DNA of 64,000 bases from Microbacterium sp. JZ31 (GCF_016805985.1 NZ_CP017661.1:3100001-3164000), one strand, 5' to 3'. Counted from the first letter of the stretch, positions 18,489 through 27,564 are shown. The notes: a model not told the origin generated them from the letters alone. A program made the numbers and translations.

Positions 18489-19697
18489 TCAGCTGTCGCG
18501 CCGCGCGCCCTCCGACGGCACGACGGCGAAGACGTGCGGCGCCGTGTAGCCGCGGTCGGCGAACGCCCGCGCGGCGGCGTCCGCCACCGCGTCGGCAGCG
18601 CTCGCCTCGACGAGCGCGATGGCGGAGCCGCCGAAGCCGCCGCCCGTCATGCGCGCGCCGATCGCGCCGGCCCCGAGCGCGGCCTCGACGGCCGTGTCGA
18701 GTTCGGGGACCGAGATCTCGAAGTCGTCGCGCATCGACGCGTGCGACGCCACGAGCAGCTCGCCGATCGCGCGCGGTCCGGACGCGCCGAGCGCCCCCAC
18801 GGTGTCGAGCACGCGCTGATTCTCGGTGACGATGTGCCGCACCCGGCGGAACGTGACCTCGTCCAGGAGGTCGCGAGCGCGGTCGAGGTCCGCTGCCCCG
18901 ACGTCGCGCAGCGACGGCACGCCCAGCGCCGCGGCGCCGCGCTCGCACGCGGCCCGACGGTCGCGATAGCCGCCGCTGGCATGCGCGTGCTCGACCTTGG
19001 TGTCGATCGCGAGCAGCACGAGGCCCTCGCGCTCCAGGCCGAGATCGACCGAGCGGGTCTCGAGGCTCCGGCAGTCGAGGAACGTCGCGGCATCCGCCCG
19101 GCCCATGATCGACGAGACCTGATCCATGATCCCGGTCGGGGCGCCGACGGCCTCGTTCTCCGCGCGGCGACCGGCCTTCGCCAGGTCCAGCGGTGCGAGG
19201 TCGAGCCGCCACAGGTCGTTCAGCGCGGCCGCGACGGAGCCCTCGATGGCCGCCGAGGAGGACAGTCCCGCGCCGACCGGCACGTCGGAGGCGATCGCGA
19301 TGTCGACGCCCGGCACGTCCGTTCCCGCGCGGCCGGCCGCGGCGAGCGCGGCCCACGCCACGCCGAGCGGGTATGCCGCCCACTCGGGCACCGTGCCTGC
19401 CGCGACCGCGGCGCCCGCGGATCCGCCGAAGGCGTCCGCGAGCGCGGGGACCGGCAGCTCGACGGCACCGGGCGCGAACGTCGACGCGACGCGCAGCACG
19501 CCGTCCCGACGGAGGCGCGCGGCCGCGTACGTGCGGTACTGGATCGCGAAGGGGAGGACGAAGCCCTCGTTGTAGTCCGTGTGCTCGCCGATGAGGTTCG
19601 CCCGGCCCGCGGACGACCAGACCCCTTCCGGCTCCCCGCCGACGAGCTCGGTGAAGAGGTGCGCGGCATCCTGCAGCGCGGTCTGCGACGCGGTCAC
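18489..19697 (-). CDS. galK: Galactokinase
   Basis: A 402-residue GHMP kinase of the Leloir pathway converting galactose and ATP to galactose-1-phosphate. The galactokinase signature GRANLIGEHTDYNEGFVLPFA is near residue 30, motif 2 (ATP) is VPVGAGLSSSAAIEGSVAAAL, and motif 3 is RMTGGGFGGSAIALV. Its start overlaps the galT stop by 4 nt, so the order is galT-galK. There is no epimerase gene in the window. Control is probably by the divergent LacI-type regulator. Confidence 0.95.
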   Translation of the reverse strand: MTASQTALQDAAHLFTELVGGEPEGVWSSAGRANLIGEHTDYNEGFVLPFAIQYRTYAAARLRRDGVLRVASTFAPGAVELPVPALADAFGGSAGAAVAAGTVPEWAAYPLGVAWAALAAAGRAGTDVPGVDIAIASDVPVGAGLSSSAAIEGSVAAALNDLWRLDLAPLDLAKAGRRAENEAVGAPTGIMDQVSSIMGRADAATFLDCRSLETRSVDLGLEREGLVLLAIDTKVEHAHASGGYRDRRAACERGAAALGVPSLRDVGAADLDRARDLLDEVTFRRVRHIVTENQRVLDTVGALGASGPRAIGELLVASHASMRDDFEISVPELDTAVEAALGAGAIGARMTGGGFGGSAIALVEASAADAVADAAARAFADRGYTAPHVFAVVPSEGARRDS

Positions 19698-20881
19698 TCG
19701 ACGTCCTCCGTGATGGTTGCGAGGGCCTCACGCAGTCGATCGGCGCTCTGCTCGGGCGGGATGTCGCCGATCCAGGCGCCCATGGCGGCCTCCGATCCGG
19801 CGAGGAACTTGAGCTTGTCGGCCCCGCGGCGCGGCGACGTCAGCTGCAGGTGCAGCCGCGCGCTGTCGCGCCCGAGGTCGACCGGTGCCTGATGCCAGGC
19901 CGCGATGTACGGCGTCGGCGTCCCGTAGAGCGCGTCGACGCCGCGCAGCAGCCGCAGGTACAGCGGGGCGAGCTCGTCGCGCTCGGCGTCGCTCAGCGCC
20001 GCGAAGTCGGCGACGTGGCGTCGGGGTGCCATGTGCACCTCGATGGGCCAGCGCGCCGCGAACGGCACGTACGCGATCCAGTGCTCGCCCTCCAGCAGCA
20101 CGCGGGGCCCTGCGGCCTCGAACTCGATGATGCGCGAGAACAGGTCGGCGCCCTCGCGTTCGATCGCGGCGAGCAGCAGGCTGGTGCGCGGCGTGACGTA
20201 CGGGTACGCGTAGATCTGGCCGTGCGGGTGCTGCAGCGTCACGCCGATCTCGGCACCGCGGTTCTCGAACACGAACACCTGCCGCACGCCCGGCAGCGCC
20301 GACAGCGCCGCCGTGCGGTCGGCCCACGCCTCGATCACGGTGCGCGCACGCGTGACCGACTGCGTGCCGAAGGATCCCGTGCGCTCGGGGCTGAAGCACA
20401 CGACCTCGCAGCGGCCGACCGAGGTGCGCGAGCGGCCGAGGCCCGGAGCGACGAGGTCGTCGAGTCCGCGCGCCGGATCGGCGGCCGCGGGCGCGGTGCC
20501 GACCGCCTTGTCGAGCGCGGGTCCGAACGAGGGGGAGCGGTTCTCGAAGACCGCGACGTCGTACAGGCTCGGCAGCTCGGACGGGTTCGTGGGCGACTGG
20601 GGCGCGAGCGGATCCAGGTCCGCGGGCGGCATCACGACGCGGCTCTGCCGCGCGGCGGCCACCGAGATCCAGTCGCCCGTCAGGACGTCGCGGCGCATCG
20701 TCGCGGTCTCGGGACGCGGCGGCAGGTCGCGCTCGTCGACGTGGCGCTCGGGGGGCAGGGTCGTGCCGGGGTCGTCGTAGTAGAGCAGCTCGCGACCGTC
20801 GGCGAGCGTCGTCGCGCGCCGCACGACGCCGGCACCGAGCTCGACCGGCTCTGGCGTCGTCTGATTCGGGGAGGAGGTCAT
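19694..20881 (-). CDS. galT: Galactose-1-phosphate uridylyltransferase
   Basis: A 395-residue enzyme (start MTSSPNQTTPEPVEL at 20881, preceded in the leader by AAGGATT). It exchanges UMP between UDP-glucose and galactose-1-phosphate. The active-site HPHGQIYAYPYV with the HPH nucleophile histidine is present, as are the N-terminal LTGDWISVAAAR region and ENRSPSFGPAL. It is the first gene of galTK; the promoter region holds a perfect 14-bp palindrome next to the divergent LacI-type gene. Confidence 0.95.
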   Translation of the reverse strand: MTSSPNQTTPEPVELGAGVVRRATTLADGRELLYYDDPGTTLPPERHVDERDLPPRPETATMRRDVLTGDWISVAAARQSRVVMPPADLDPLAPQSPTNPSELPSLYDVAVFENRSPSFGPALDKAVGTAPAAADPARGLDDLVAPGLGRSRTSVGRCEVVCFSPERTGSFGTQSVTRARTVIEAWADRTAALSALPGVRQVFVFENRGAEIGVTLQHPHGQIYAYPYVTPRTSLLLAAIEREGADLFSRIIEFEAAGPRVLLEGEHWIAYVPFAARWPIEVHMAPRRHVADFAALSDAERDELAPLYLRLLRGVDALYGTPTPYIAAWHQAPVDLGRDSARLHLQLTSPRRGADKLKFLAGSEAAMGAWIGDIPPEQSADRLREALATITEDVE

Positions 20882-20902
20882 CGGAATCCTTCGGCGTGCG
20901 CG

Positions 20903-20916
20903 TGTTGACGTCAACA
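20903..20916. promoter_or_regulatory. LacI-type operator between galT and its divergent regulator
   Basis: TGTTGACGTCAACA is a perfect 14-bp palindrome with the central CG typical of LacI/GalR operators. It lies 22 nt from the galT start and 52 nt from the regulator start, so it could control both. Confidence 0.8.
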
Positions 20917-20967
20917 TGCATGATAGGTGCTGAGGTTGCGGTGCCCGCAACAGCAAGGGGTGATCGG

Positions 20968-21933
20968 ATGGCGCGCAGCGTGTCGGCCGCGGACGTCGCG
21001 CGGCGCGCGGGCGTGTCCGGACAGACGGTCTCGCGCGTCGCGAACGGCTCGGCGAGGGTCGATCCGGACACCCGCGCCCGCGTGGAGGCCGCCATGGCGG
21101 AGCTCGGCTACCGACCCCATCGGGCGGCGCGCGCGCTGCGCACGGGGCGCACGCGCACGATCGGCGTGCTGGTGCGCACGCTCACGTCGGTGGGCAACGC
21201 CCGCATGCTCGAAGCCGTGGTCGCGGCGGGAGCCGCACGCGACCACGCGGTGCTCGTGCTGACGCTCGGGGACGACACGGTCGACGCGCTCTCTGCGGCG
21301 TACGCGGCGCTCGCCGACCAGGGCGTGGACGGCGTCATCGCACTTAACGAGGCCACGCCCACGGTGCGCGCCGCCGCCGCGCCCGCATTCCCGCTCGTCG
21401 CGGTCGACGCGGCGCCGACCGAGGGCATCGCCGTGATCGCGTCGGATCACGCCGGGGGAGCGGCCTCCGCCGTCGCGCACCTGCGGTCATCCGGTCACCC
21501 GATCGTCCATCACCTCGCGGGACCTGCAGGTTCCTACGCCGCCGACCAGCGCGAGCACGGCTGGCGGTCGGCGCAGGAGGGGGCGGTGCTTCCCGATCCG
21601 GTCCGGGGCGACTGGACGTCGGCGTCGGGCTTCGCCGTGGGCCGCGAACTCGCGGCCGATCCCGCTGTCGGCGCGGTGTTCGCCGCGAACGACCAGATGG
21701 CGCTCGGGCTGCTGCGTGCGCTGCGCGAGGCGGAACGCCCCGACGTGGCCGTGATCGGCTTCGACGACGTTGCGGACGCGGCCGAGTTCCAGCCGCCGCT
21801 CACGACCGTCGCGCAGGACTTCGACGCGCTGGGACGGGAGGCGGTCGCCCTGCTGCTGACCCGCGTCGAGGGCGGCGAGACCCCGGCCCGCACGGTCATC
21901 CCGACACGCCTCGTGATACGCCGCAGCGCCTGA
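20968..21933 (+). CDS. LacI-family transcriptional regulator (probable galactose operon repressor)
   Basis: A 321-residue regulator. The DNA-binding head MARSVSAADVARRAGVSGQTVSRVANGSARV starts at ATG 20968, behind AAGGGG. The hinge helix is near ALRTGRTRTIGVLV, and a type I periplasmic-binding fold follows with VFAANDQMALGLLRAL and VIGFDDVADAAEFQPPLTTV. Divergence from galTK and the shared palindrome point to galactose or a derivative as inducer (inference). Confidence 0.93.
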   Translation: MARSVSAADVARRAGVSGQTVSRVANGSARVDPDTRARVEAAMAELGYRPHRAARALRTGRTRTIGVLVRTLTSVGNARMLEAVVAAGAARDHAVLVLTLGDDTVDALSAAYAALADQGVDGVIALNEATPTVRAAAAPAFPLVAVDAAPTEGIAVIASDHAGGAASAVAHLRSSGHPIVHHLAGPAGSYAADQREHGWRSAQEGAVLPDPVRGDWTSASGFAVGRELAADPAVGAVFAANDQMALGLLRALREAERPDVAVIGFDDVADAAEFQPPLTTVAQDFDALGREAVALLLTRVEGGETPARTVIPTRLVIRRSA

Positions 21934-21996
21934 GCCGGCGCACCCGGTGCGGATCGCTCCGGCCCGTCGCATCCGGATGATCCACAGCCTCCTCCG

Positions 21997-22002
21997 TAGA
22001 AT
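21997..22002 (+). promoter_or_regulatory. -10 box (TAGAAT) for the DUF6049-murJ operon
   Basis: TAGAAT lies 52 nt upstream of the chosen start in the gap after the LacI-type gene. No clear -35 is visible. Confidence 0.4.
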
Positions 22003-22054
22003 CGAGAGGATCCGCGGCCGGACCGCCCCCGGCAGGGCCGCGATCAGAATCACC

Positions 22055-24280
22055 ATGACGACGGATCTCCCCCGGCGCCGGGCCGCCCACAGCAGGCGGC
22101 GCTTCCTCGCCCCCCTCCCCGCTGCGGCGTTCGCCGTGCTCCTGGGGCTGACGTGCGCGCCGCCCGTGCAGGCCGCCGTGACCGAGGAGGAGCCTCCCGA
22201 GCTCTCGCTCGCCGCCGCCTCCCGCGGCGTGTTGCGGCCCGGAACCGCCCTGACGACGACCCTCACGATCGAGAACGTCTCGGATCAGGCGCTGGAGGGG
22301 TCCACCGCGGTGATCGAGCTGGGCCGCACGCCGCTCGACGGCCGTGAGGACCTGCGGGCATGGCTCGGCGGCGACGATGCGGATGTCGAGCTCACGCCCA
22401 TCGGCTCGGGGACGGCCGAGGACGTCGCCCCGGGCGAGACCGGAACCGTCGGCGTCACGATCGCCGCGGGGCACGACGAGCTCGGCGAGCTCGGTCCCGG
22501 CGTCTACCCGCTCCGTGCCCGCTTCGACGGCGCCACGGCCGAGAGCGTGGTCGTCGTCGCGGACGAGGCCGAGCCCGTCGGCGTCGTCATGCCGATCACG
22601 GCCCCTCTCGCCGGGGGCGGCATGCTCGACGGCTCGGCCCTCGAGACCCTCACCGCACCTGACGGCGCGCTCACCGCACAGCTGGAGGCCGCGGCCGGAT
22701 CCGAGGCGATCCTCGCCGTGGACCCGGCCATCCCCGCTGCGATCCGCGCCCTGGGCGACAACGCGCCCCTCAGCGCCGTCGAGTGGCTGGAAGACCTGAT
22801 CCTGGTGTCGAACGACCGCTTCGCGCTCCAGTTCGGCGACGCGGATGTCGCGGCTCAGCTCCAGGCCGGTCTCTCCGCGCCGCTGCAGCCGCTGTCGCTC
22901 GAGGGATACGTGCAGCGCGAGACCGCGCCGGATCCGTCGCCGACCCCGACCGAGTCGCCCGCCAGCGTTCCCGACGACGAGACGTCGGAGCTGGCGCTCG
23001 AGGACCTGCTCGACATCGGCGACGCGGAGACGTCTCTCTACTGGCCCGCTCCGGGGCACGCGACCGCCGACGTGATCGACGGCCTGCGCGCCGCGGATCC
23101 CGAGGCCGTCGCCCTGACCCCCTCCAGCGCGACCGCGGAGGGGGCGGACGGAGGCACCGTCCCGGCCTTCGGTGAGACGGCCGGGGGCGGCGTGGGGCTG
23201 GTCTACGACGCCGAGGCGTCGCGCGCGATCGACGCCGTCGCCCGCACCGACGGCGCGCAGGAGCGGGACGCCGCCGCCGCGGCCGCGAGCGCCGAGCTGT
23301 GGTTCGCGGGCCGCGAGGCCGGCGACGCACCCGTGCTCGTCGCGCTGGACCGGGATCTCACGACCGGGTACCTGGACGCGCAGAACGAGGCGGAGGCCGA
23401 CGCGGGCGCGGAGGAGGTCACGTCGCCGCTCGGCGTGCGGCTGAGCGACGCGCTGGACGTCGTCACGCTGAGCACGGCGGTCGATCCGCAGGGCCTGGAG
23501 GATCTGCTGGGCGGCGAGCCCGCCGCCATCACGCCCGACGAGACGGCGCCGGACGAGGAGCGCGTCGACTTCGTCGCGGAGCTCGCGGACGCCGAGGAGC
23601 GCGTGGGCGTCACCGCCACCGTGCTCGAGCAACCCGAGACCCTCACCGGACTCGTGCGGGCCGAGGCCCTGCAGGTGCTCGGCGTCGGCTGGGACGGGCG
23701 GGGCCCGCAGTGGCGAGACGTGCTGGGCCAGTTCCGTGAGAACACCCGGGAACGCGCGAATGCCGTCGGCATCCAGGACCCGGAGCCGGTCAACCTGATC
23801 AGCGCCGGCGCGAATCTGCCGGTCTGGGTGCGCAACGATCTGCCGTACCCGGCGACGGTCACGCTGCTGGCCCGGCCGACGGATCCGCGCCTCGACGTCG
23901 CCGACATGGTGCCGGTGACGATCCAGCCGCGCAGCGTGCAGGCGGTGCAGGTGCCCGTCGAGGCCCGCGTCGGCAGCGGCGACGTCGACATCGAGCTGTC
24001 GCTCAAGAGCCCGACGCTCGCGGACATCGGGCCGCGCCAGACCGTCGAGGTCACGGTGCGCGCCGACTGGGAGCGGATCGGCATCGTCGTGCTCGGCGCG
24101 TTGGTCGTCGGACTGATCGGCATCGGCATCGTGCGGACCGTCCGCCGCGAGCGCCGTCGCCGCCGTCCGCAGGATGCCGCGGCGCCGGACGGCGCCGACA
24201 CCGACTCCGAGACACAGGACGTCGCCGGGCCGCGCGCACAGGACGCGGCCGACACCGACCGGAAGGACCCGGATGCATAG
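22055..24280 (+). CDS. DUF6049 family secreted/membrane-anchored protein
   Basis: A roughly 741-residue actinobacterial protein of unknown function. Start ATG 22055 gives an N-terminal signal peptide: arginine-rich head (TDLPRRRAAHSRRR), hydrophobic core (FLAPLPAAAFAVLLGL) and a likely cut near VQA-AV. The large extracytoplasmic part is acidic and contains beta-rich segments. One C-terminal helix (IVVLGALVVGLIGIGIV) is followed by an RRERRRRR stop-transfer run. The stop overlaps the murJ start by 8 nt. Its fixed position before murJ in actinobacteria suggests a role in envelope or peptidoglycan precursor traffic (inference). Confidence 0.85.
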   Translation: MTTDLPRRRAAHSRRRFLAPLPAAAFAVLLGLTCAPPVQAAVTEEEPPELSLAAASRGVLRPGTALTTTLTIENVSDQALEGSTAVIELGRTPLDGREDLRAWLGGDDADVELTPIGSGTAEDVAPGETGTVGVTIAAGHDELGELGPGVYPLRARFDGATAESVVVVADEAEPVGVVMPITAPLAGGGMLDGSALETLTAPDGALTAQLEAAAGSEAILAVDPAIPAAIRALGDNAPLSAVEWLEDLILVSNDRFALQFGDADVAAQLQAGLSAPLQPLSLEGYVQRETAPDPSPTPTESPASVPDDETSELALEDLLDIGDAETSLYWPAPGHATADVIDGLRAADPEAVALTPSSATAEGADGGTVPAFGETAGGGVGLVYDAEASRAIDAVARTDGAQERDAAAAAASAELWFAGREAGDAPVLVALDRDLTTGYLDAQNEAEADAGAEEVTSPLGVRLSDALDVVTLSTAVDPQGLEDLLGGEPAAITPDETAPDEERVDFVAELADAEERVGVTATVLEQPETLTGLVRAEALQVLGVGWDGRGPQWRDVLGQFRENTRERANAVGIQDPEPVNLISAGANLPVWVRNDLPYPATVTLLARPTDPRLDVADMVPVTIQPRSVQAVQVPVEARVGSGDVDIELSLKSPTLADIGPRQTVEVTVRADWERIGIVVLGALVVGLIGIGIVRTVRRERRRRRPQDAAAPDGADTDSETQDVAGPRAQDAADTDRKDPDA

Positions 24281-25868
24281 CATCGGGCGCGCGAGCGCGA
24301 TGATTGCCGCGGGCACGCTCGTCTCCCGCGTGACGGGCCTGCTGCGCGCGACGGTGCTGGTGCTCGCGATCGGCTCGATCGGTCATGCCTCGGACGCGTT
24401 CGCGATCGCGAACCAGCTGCCCAACTACATCTTCCAGGTGATCTCGGCCGGCGTCCTGACGGCCGTGATCGTGCCGCAGGTGGTCAAGTGGAGCGGTCAC
24501 GAGGACGGCGGGCAGGCGTACATCTCCAAGTTCTTCACGCTCGCGGCGGTCATCCTGCTCGGCGTCACGGCACTTGCCATGCTCTGCGCACCCCTGCTGG
24601 TGACGGCGTTCTCCGCGCGGTTCATCCCGGAGCAGCACGCCCTGGCGACCGCGTTCGCGCTGTGGTGCCTGCCGCAGATCCTCTTCTACGGGATGTTCGC
24701 GCTGCTGGGCGAGACCCTCAATGCGCGGCGCGTCTTCGGCCCCTACGCGTGGGCGCCGATCGCGAACAACGTCGTCTCGATCGCGGGCTTCCTCCTCTTC
24801 ATGGCCCTGTTCGGCAGCAACCGCAACGAGGTCGAGTACTGGGACGCCACGATGATCGCGGTGCTGGGCGGCCTCACGACCCTCGGCATCGTGTCGCAGA
24901 CGGCCCTGCTGCTGTTCTTCTGGCGTCGCACGGGCCTACGGGTCCGGCTGGACTTCGGCTGGCGCGGCATGGGCCTCGGCGAGATCCGGAACCTCGCCGG
25001 ATGGACGGTCGCGATGCTGCTCGTCGGACTCGTCGTGTCGGGCGTGCAGCAGAACGTGATCTCGGGCGCCTCGGGCCAGAACGCCGCGACGGCGGCCTGG
25101 TACAACGCGTGGCTGATCTTCATGCTCCCGTACTCGATCATCGTGATGTCGATCGGCACCCCCTACTTCACCCAGCTCAGCGAGCACGCGAGCGCCGGTC
25201 GCGACAGCGAGGTCCGCGCCGACATCGGGCGCGCGGTGCGCACGCTCGGCCTGCTCGTCGTGATCGCCGCCACCGCCGTGATCGTGGCCGCGGTCCCCGC
25301 CGCCCGGATCATCGCGAACAGCCCCGGCCAGGCGGTCGCCCTCGCGCCCGTGCTGATCGGCTTCCTGGTCGGTCTCGTGCCGCTCGCCGTGCAGTTCGTC
25401 GTGCAGCGCGCGTTCTATGCGTACGGCGACACCCGCACGCCGTTCTTCTTCACGGTGTTCCAGGCCGCGATCGCCATCGGCCTCGCCCTGCTGATGCCGC
25501 TGTTCGTCCCGCAGGAGCTGCTCGCGGCGTCCGTCGCGGCAGCGCAGTCGCTGTCGAGCCTGGCCCAGGTGATCCTCGCCAGCTGGCTGCTGCACCGCCG
25601 GCTGGGATCGCTCGGCATGGCGGGGAACCTCTGGGCCCTCGCACGCTTCACGCTCGCGGCGGTTCCGGCCGGGGCGGCCGGCTGGGGCGTCTACCTGCTC
25701 TCGGGGGCCGAGGCCGGATGGATGACGGCGGGCATGTTCCAGGGAGCCGTCGGGGTCTGCGTCGTCGGCGCCGTCGCCCTCCTCGTCTACGTCGCGATCC
25801 TCGCGATTTTCCGCGCCCCGGAGCTGCGGGCCGCGTTCGGGCTCGTGCGCCGCCTCGTCGGACGCTGA
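24273..25868 (+). CDS. murJ: Lipid II flippase MurJ
   Basis: A 531-residue MviN/MurJ-type transporter with about 14 hydrophobic helices. It starts MHSIGRASAMIAAGTLVSRVTGLLRATVL; the serine-arginine-glycine-leucine/arginine cluster of helix 1 is the family signature. It flips undecaprenyl-linked peptidoglycan precursor across the membrane. It lacks the kinase-like cytoplasmic extension of mycobacterial MviN. It overlaps the DUF6049 stop. A perfect 10-bp inverted repeat about 90 nt after the stop may terminate the operon. Confidence 0.93.
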   Translation: MHSIGRASAMIAAGTLVSRVTGLLRATVLVLAIGSIGHASDAFAIANQLPNYIFQVISAGVLTAVIVPQVVKWSGHEDGGQAYISKFFTLAAVILLGVTALAMLCAPLLVTAFSARFIPEQHALATAFALWCLPQILFYGMFALLGETLNARRVFGPYAWAPIANNVVSIAGFLLFMALFGSNRNEVEYWDATMIAVLGGLTTLGIVSQTALLLFFWRRTGLRVRLDFGWRGMGLGEIRNLAGWTVAMLLVGLVVSGVQQNVISGASGQNAATAAWYNAWLIFMLPYSIIVMSIGTPYFTQLSEHASAGRDSEVRADIGRAVRTLGLLVVIAATAVIVAAVPAARIIANSPGQAVALAPVLIGFLVGLVPLAVQFVVQRAFYAYGDTRTPFFFTVFQAAIAIGLALLMPLFVPQELLAASVAAAQSLSSLAQVILASWLLHRRLGSLGMAGNLWALARFTLAAVPAGAAGWGVYLLSGAEAGWMTAGMFQGAVGVCVVGAVALLVYVAILAIFRAPELRAAFGLVRRLVGR

Positions 25869-25957
25869 GGCCCGCCCCGATCCTCCGCACGATCGCCGCT
25901 CTCCCGCTGAGCGGGAACCGGCTCTTCGCTCGCTGATCCCCTACGCACTTCCACCCG

Positions 25958-25987
25958 TCCCGCGTCAAGCCACTTTCTGACGCGGGA
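25958..25987. repeat. 10-bp inverted repeat between murJ and the DUF4383 gene
   Basis: TCCCGCGTCA-N10-TGACGCGGGA. Either the murJ terminator or an operator; there is no T run. Confidence 0.5.
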
Positions 25988-25995
25988 TCAGGACT

Positions 25996-26010
25996 GATTC
26001 TCTGAGAATC
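25996..26010. promoter_or_regulatory. Palindrome GATTCTC-T-GAGAATC upstream of the DUF4383 gene
   Basis: A perfect 7-bp palindrome with one central base, 36 nt before the ATG at 26047, in a position suited to an operator. The binding protein is unknown. Confidence 0.45.
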
Positions 26011-26046
26011 CGCGCGGTCCCGCTGCCGCGCGGAGAGAGGCACACC

Positions 26047-26505
26047 ATGACCACCGCAAATCGCACCAACGGCACCTACGCCGAGACGCCGGTCCAGAAG
26101 GTTGCACTGATCTACGGGATCGTGTTCCTCATCGTCGGCGTCGGAGGCTTCATCCCGGGCCTCACGACGGGCATCGAGTCGCTGCAGTTCGCCGGCCACA
26201 CGTCGGAGGCGATGCTGCTCGGCATCTTCCAGGTCTCGATCCTGCACAACATCGTCCACATCCTCTACGGCGTCGTAGGTCTGCTCGCAGCCCGCGCGTT
26301 CGGCTTCTCCCGGGCCTACCTGATCTGGGGTGGCGCGGTCTACGCCCTGCTGTGGCTGTACGGACTGTTCATCCCGCACGACAGTGCCGCCAACTTCGTG
26401 CCGCTCAACACGGCCGACAACTGGCTGCACTTCGCGCTCGCCGTGACCATGATCGGTCTCGGCATCCTGCTGGGCCGCGGCGCGCGCGACGCCCTGCGCG
26501 CCTGA
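26047..26505 (+). CDS. DUF4383 family four-helix membrane protein
   Basis: A 152-residue protein with four helices (about 18-38, 55-80, 85-110, 125-145). Characteristic are VQKVALIYGIVFLIVGVGGFIPG, HNIVHILYGVVGLLAAR and NWLHFALAVTMIGLGILLG with conserved histidines. GAGAGAGG precedes the ATG. The family is widespread in actinobacteria with no established function. The gene stands alone, flanked by inverted repeats on both sides. Confidence 0.88.
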   Translation: MTTANRTNGTYAETPVQKVALIYGIVFLIVGVGGFIPGLTTGIESLQFAGHTSEAMLLGIFQVSILHNIVHILYGVVGLLAARAFGFSRAYLIWGGAVYALLWLYGLFIPHDSAANFVPLNTADNWLHFALAVTMIGLGILLGRGARDALRA

Positions 26506-26511
26506 CGACTC

Positions 26512-26557
26512 CGTCCGCCGTATTCCATAGATTCACGTCTATGGAATACGGCGGACG
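26512..26557. repeat. Perfect 20-bp inverted repeat overlapping the trxB promoter
   Basis: Arms 26512-26531 (CGTCCGCCGTATTCCATAGA) and 26538-26557 are exactly complementary around a 6-nt loop. It starts 6 nt after the DUF4383 stop. The right arm contains GGAAT, the -35 of the candidate trxB promoter. There is no T run, so it could end the upstream transcript, be a large operator, or both. Confidence 0.85.
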
Positions 26558-26568
26558 TACCATGTGTT
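26543..26568 (+). promoter_or_regulatory. SigR/SigH-type promoter of trxBA
   Basis: GGAAT (26543-26547), 18-nt spacer, GTT (26566-26568): the exact layout of thiol-stress ECF sigma promoters. trxBA is a classic target of SigR in Streptomyces and SigH in Mycobacterium. The start codon is 28 nt downstream of GTT. Confidence 0.8.
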
Positions 26569-26595
26569 CTGGCAGTCAGAACCTAGGAGGCGCAC

Positions 26596-27564
26596 GTGCG
26601 ACAGCTCATCATCATCGGATCGGGACCGGCCGGCTTCACGGCCGCCATCTACGCCGCGCGTGCGAACCTGAACCCCCTCGTCGTGGCCAGCTCCGTCGAG
26701 GTCGGCGGTGAGCTGATGAACACGACCGAGGTCGAGAACTTCCCCGGCTTCCCCGAGGGCATCATGGGTCCCGACCTCATGGCCAAGATGCAGCAGCAGG
26801 CCGAGCGGTTCGGCGCCGAGATCGCCTACGACGACGTCACCGAGCTCGACCTGTCGGGCGACGTCAAGAAGGTCACGCTGGGCAGCGGGAAGACCGAGGA
26901 GGCGGAGGCCGTCATCTTCGCCACCGGATCCGCCTACCGCAAGCTCGGCATCGAGGGCGAGGATCGCCTCTCGGGCTACGGCGTCTCGTGGTGCGCCACG
27001 TGCGACGGCTTCTTCTTCCGCGAGAAGACGATCGCCGTCGTGGGCGGCGGCGACTCGGCGATGGAGGAGGCGAACTTCCTGACGAAGTTCGCGTCCAAGG
27101 TCTACGTGATCCACCGCCGCGACAGCCTCAAGGCCTCCAAGATCATGCAGGACCGCGCTTTCGCGAACGACAAGATCGAGTTCATCTGGAACGCCGAGGT
27201 CACCGACATCCTGGGCGACACGGCCGTGGCCGGAGTGACCCTGCGCGACACCGTCACGGGCGAGGCGCGCGACCTGGCTGTCGAGGGTCTGTTCATCGCG
27301 ATCGGCAACGACCCGCGCACGCACCTCGTGCACGACAAGCTCGACCTCACGCAGGACGGCACCATCTGGGTCGACGGTCGTTCGTCGCGCACGTCGGCTC
27401 CGGGCGTCTTCGCCGCGGGCGACGTGATCGACCCGACGTACCGCCAGGCGAGCACGGCCGCCGCCAGCGGCACAGTCGCGGCGCTGGACGCCGAGCATTA
27501 CCTGGCGGCGCGCGGCGACGCGGGCGAGCCGGCCCCGGCCGTGGACCAGCTGGTCGAGGCCTGA
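26596..27564 (+). CDS. trxB: Thioredoxin reductase
   Basis: A 322-residue FAD/NADPH enzyme that reduces thioredoxin. FAD-binding GSGPAGFTAAIYAAR is near the N-terminus, the redox pair is C133-A-T-C136 in SWCATCDGFFF, the NADPH loop is VVGGGDSAMEEA and the C-terminal FAD motif is VFAAGDVIDPTYRQ. The GTG start is preceded by TAGGAGG. trxA follows 62 nt later in the same direction. Confidence 0.96.
   Translation: MRQLIIIGSGPAGFTAAIYAARANLNPLVVASSVEVGGELMNTTEVENFPGFPEGIMGPDLMAKMQQQAERFGAEIAYDDVTELDLSGDVKKVTLGSGKTEEAEAVIFATGSAYRKLGIEGEDRLSGYGVSWCATCDGFFFREKTIAVVGGGDSAMEEANFLTKFASKVYVIHRRDSLKASKIMQDRAFANDKIEFIWNAEVTDILGDTAVAGVTLRDTVTGEARDLAVEGLFIAIGNDPRTHLVHDKLDLTQDGTIWVDGRSSRTSAPGVFAAGDVIDPTYRQASTAAASGTVAALDAEHYLAARGDAGEPAPAVDQLVEA

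Noticed and set aside
20884..20907. GGAAT-N16-GTT as a SigR-like promoter for the LacI-type gene
   Set aside because: The spacer is too short and it overlaps the operator; no functional reason for thiol-stress control.
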